A stretch of DNA of 6,763 nt from Candidatus Faecivivens stercorigallinarum (lineage in GTDB: Bacteria; Bacillota; Clostridia; Oscillospirales; Ruminococcaceae). The position numbers and the translations under genes were made by a program. The notes under the pieces are model-generated. The model was not told where the DNA came from, made no database searches, and saw only the letters and a list, made by a program, of their open reading frames with translations. The stretch spans positions 1 to 6,763 of the forward strand of contig DVLN01000032.1 in the NCBI GenBank assembly GCA_018715465.1, in the 5' to 3' direction. Shown one piece after another: positions 4,709 to 6,763 of the stretch; within the stretch, counting starts at the first letter, position 1, and every line of letters starts with the position of its first letter.

Positions 4709-6763
4709 ATGGAACTGATGCAGTATAACAAAGGTACCGGCTCTCTGAAAAACTGGCTGGTAGAAGAAAGTGCGTTTGATTCCCGTTACCTCGGTAAATG
4801 CGAAGCTATTTTTGCGTTGGGCAACGGGTATATCGGTCAGCGTGCCGCCCTTGAGGAACGCTATGTCGGCGAGACCAGAGGGCTGTTTGTGACCGGTACC
4901 TTCAATAAATTTGATGATAATGAGGTTACCGAGTTGCCTAACCTTCCCGATTTGACCTGGATGGATATTTGGGTAGACGGTACCCGTTTTTCTCTGTCGG
5001 AATGCGATACGACGGATTACAGCCGTACCCTCAACCTCAAAAACGGTGAGCTGACCCGCAAAGTCACGCTGCACACCCGTGACGGCAAGAATGTCCGCTT
5101 TACCTTCAAGCGGTTTGTTTCGCTGGCAGACGATCATCTGCTGGGCACCCGTGTCGAGCTGGAATCCGATTCGGATATCAGCCTGAAAGTTGTCACCGGT
5201 GTTGATGGCACTGTTTCCAACCATGGCTCTCAGCATCTTTCCGAAGGGGATAAGCGTGTCTATGGCGGAAAGATCCTCGAATACCCCTGCAAGACGGAAC
5301 AGTCGGGTGTTTCGATTATTTTGCATACTGCTCTGCTGGCAGAAGGTAATGCAGTGAAGACCCGTTCGATGAACGATCGCAGAAAGCTGCTGACCGAGCT
5401 GACCGCACAGATCACAGCAGGCGAAAAATTTACGATGGATAAGATTTCGTCGGTTCACTCCACCCGCGATATGAATTATGATGGCATAACGAACGAAGAG
5501 GCTGAAAAACGTCTCCAGCCGGAAAGCCTTGCTGCCTTTGAGAAGGTTCTGGAAAAGAGCTATGACGCGCATTTTGCTGAGAGTGAAAAGGCGTGGGCGG
5601 CACTGTGGGACGATCAGGATATTCTGATCGACTCCGAGAACGATTTTGACCAGCTGGGTATCCGTTTTGCCCTCTACCATCTGAACATCATGGTTAAGAA
5701 GGACGATTCCCGTGTCGGTATCGGCGCCAAAGCGATGAGCGGCGAAGGTTATAAGGGCCACTCCTTCTGGGATACCGAGACCTTTATCTTCCCTTACTTC
5801 ATGTATGCGCAGCCGGATACGGCAAAAACCCTGCTGACCTACCGCTTTAAGAGCCTGATCGGTGCCCGTAATAAGGCACGGGATAACGGCTATGAAGGCG
5901 CAATGTACCCTTGGGAATCCGCATGGATTGACGACGGCGAGGTTACCCCGTATTATATGGGCGTCGAGCCGATCACCGGCAACCCTCAGTATTGCCTGAC
6001 CGGTAAGATTGAGCTGCATGTCACGGCTGATATTGCGCTGGCAGTCTGGCAGTATTATCAGGCGACCGGCGATCAGGAATTCATGGACCACTGTGGCTAT
6101 GAGATTCTGCTGGATACCGCCAGATTCTGGAACAGCCGTCTGGAATGGAAAGAGGAGAAGGGCCGCTACGAACTGACAGACGTCATCGGTCCCGATGAGT
6201 ACAAGGAGCATGTTGACAACAACGCATATACCAACTACCTGCTCCATCTGAACATGAGCCTTGCCGCTGAGATTGCCGGCAAGCTGCCGCAGGAGAACCC
6301 CGAACTGTACAAGACCCTTTGCTGCAAACTGGGTGACCTGGCTGAGCTGAAGGCTTCTATCGAGGCGAAACTGCCGCTGATCTATCTGCCCCAGCCCAAC
6401 GAAAACGGCATCATCCCGCAGTTTGACGGCTACTTTGACCTCAAGGAAATCGACCTGCGCAAATACAAGGAAAGTCCGATTGTCGGCCTGATCTATCAGG
6501 ACTACAATTCGGATATGCTCAACGATTACAAAGTTGCCAAACAGGCAGACGTTGTCGAGCTGCTTTATCAGCAGGAAGACCTCTTCCCGGCCGATATCAA
6601 GGAAAAGAACTATTATTACTATGAAGAGCGGACGCTGCACGACTCTTCTCTGTCCAAGGCGATCCACTCGGTTCTGGCCTGCGACCTTGGGCTGCATGAT
6701 GTATCCTATCAGATGTTCCAGGGCGCGCTGGTGACCGACCTTGGCCAGAAGATGACCTCTTCT
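4709..6763 (+). CDS. Glycoside hydrolase family 65 disaccharide phosphorylase, 3'-truncated by window edge
   Basis: GH65 phosphorylases are cytoplasmic enzymes that split alpha-glucosides with phosphate, inverting the anomeric centre to release beta-glucose 1-phosphate. The frame is open for all 685 codons to the window end; about 70-100 residues, including the C-terminal beta domain, should lie beyond. The ATG has AAAGGAG 9 nt upstream. Residues 1 to about 270 form the N-terminal beta-sandwich domain, with the family's IFALGNGYIGQRAALEE (about 34-50). After a helical linker comes the (alpha/alpha)6 barrel: GHSFWDTETF (350-359), YPWESA, LHVTADIA, and the general-acid motif IGPDEYKEHVDNNAYTN with Glu497 the likely catalytic acid (equivalent to Glu487 of Lactobacillus brevis maltose phosphorylase). 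The phosphate-site motif is HDSSLS (644-649) with His653-Ser654. The acceptor region YPWESA to TGKIELH lacks the ECHNEWE-type stretch I recall from maltose phosphorylase, so a kojibiose-, nigerose- or glucosylglycerol-type activity seems likelier (inference). Trehalose-6-phosphate is unlikely given an ABC importer rather than a PTS. Confidence 0.93.
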   Translation, partial: MELMQYNKGTGSLKNWLVEESAFDSRYLGKCEAIFALGNGYIGQRAALEERYVGETRGLFVTGTFNKFDDNEVTELPNLPDLTWMDIWVDGTRFSLSECDTTDYSRTLNLKNGELTRKVTLHTRDGKNVRFTFKRFVSLADDHLLGTRVELESDSDISLKVVTGVDGTVSNHGSQHLSEGDKRVYGGKILEYPCKTEQSGVSIILHTALLAEGNAVKTRSMNDRRKLLTELTAQITAGEKFTMDKISSVHSTRDMNYDGITNEEAEKRLQPESLAAFEKVLEKSYDAHFAESEKAWAALWDDQDILIDSENDFDQLGIRFALYHLNIMVKKDDSRVGIGAKAMSGEGYKGHSFWDTETFIFPYFMYAQPDTAKTLLTYRFKSLIGARNKARDNGYEGAMYPWESAWIDDGEVTPYYMGVEPITGNPQYCLTGKIELHVTADIALAVWQYYQATGDQEFMDHCGYEILLDTARFWNSRLEWKEEKGRYELTDVIGPDEYKEHVDNNAYTNYLLHLNMSLAAEIAGKLPQENPELYKTLCCKLGDLAELKASIEAKLPLIYLPQPNENGIIPQFDGYFDLKEIDLRKYKESPIVGLIYQDYNSDMLNDYKVAKQADVVELLYQQEDLFPADIKEKNYYYYEERTLHDSSLSKAIHSVLACDLGLHDVSYQMFQGALVTDLGQKMTSS

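Noticed and set aside
4514..6697. 727-codon open frame on the - strand opposite the phosphorylase gene.
   Set aside because: It mirrors the GH65 coding frame, has no recognisable domain, and long antisense frames are expected opposite genes with strong codon bias. The + strand frame carries all the GH65 motifs.
1..6763. CRISPR arrays, tRNA or rRNA genes, insertion sequences and phage or defence genes.
   Set aside because: I saw no regularly spaced direct repeats, no tRNA-like cloverleaf, no transposase or integrase motifs and no terminal repeats in any gap or gene.

Overview
The window looks like part of a carbohydrate-use locus from a low-to-mid GC Gram-positive anaerobe, most likely a gut Clostridia member (Oscillospiraceae/Ruminococcaceae-like). 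The grounds are the lipoprotein signal with a Ser/Gly/Thr-rich linker, purine-rich Shine-Dalgarno sequences (AGGAGG, AAAGGA, AAAGGAG), and a CUT1 sugar importer with no ATPase gene beside it. The taxonomic call is inference from style only; no marker gene is present.

Layout, all on the + strand: (1) the 3' part of a LacI/GalR-family regulator gene (1-1042; its start lies before the window); (2) a 218-bp non-coding gap with a rho-independent terminator for the regulator gene, a LacI-type palindrome, two possible promoters and a strong ribosome binding site; (3) a sugar-binding lipoprotein (1261-2622); (4) two MalF-like and MalG-like permease subunits (2697-3596 and 3652-4503); (5) a 205-bp gap rich in hairpins; (6) a glycoside hydrolase family 65 disaccharide phosphorylase (4709 to past the window end, 685 codons visible).

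Inferred working model: the lipoprotein captures a short alpha-glucoside outside the cell. The two permeases carry it in, powered by a shared MsmX/MsmK-type ATPase encoded elsewhere. The GH65 enzyme then splits it with inorganic phosphate into beta-glucose 1-phosphate plus a free acceptor sugar. A beta-phosphoglucomutase gene would be expected just beyond the window. The LacI-family protein is the likely local regulator. The layout resembles the E. coli ycj cluster (binding protein, two permeases, GH65 phosphorylase, LacI-type regulator), but the exact sugar cannot be read from this sequence.

I see no undescribed defence or mobile system here. The least explained signals are in the non-coding DNA: stem-loops in each gap between structural genes, two of them with mutually exclusive pairings just before a ribosome binding site; a perfect 11-bp stem without a U-tract after the second permease gene; and a perfect 16-bp palindrome that overlaps the ribosome binding site of the phosphorylase gene.
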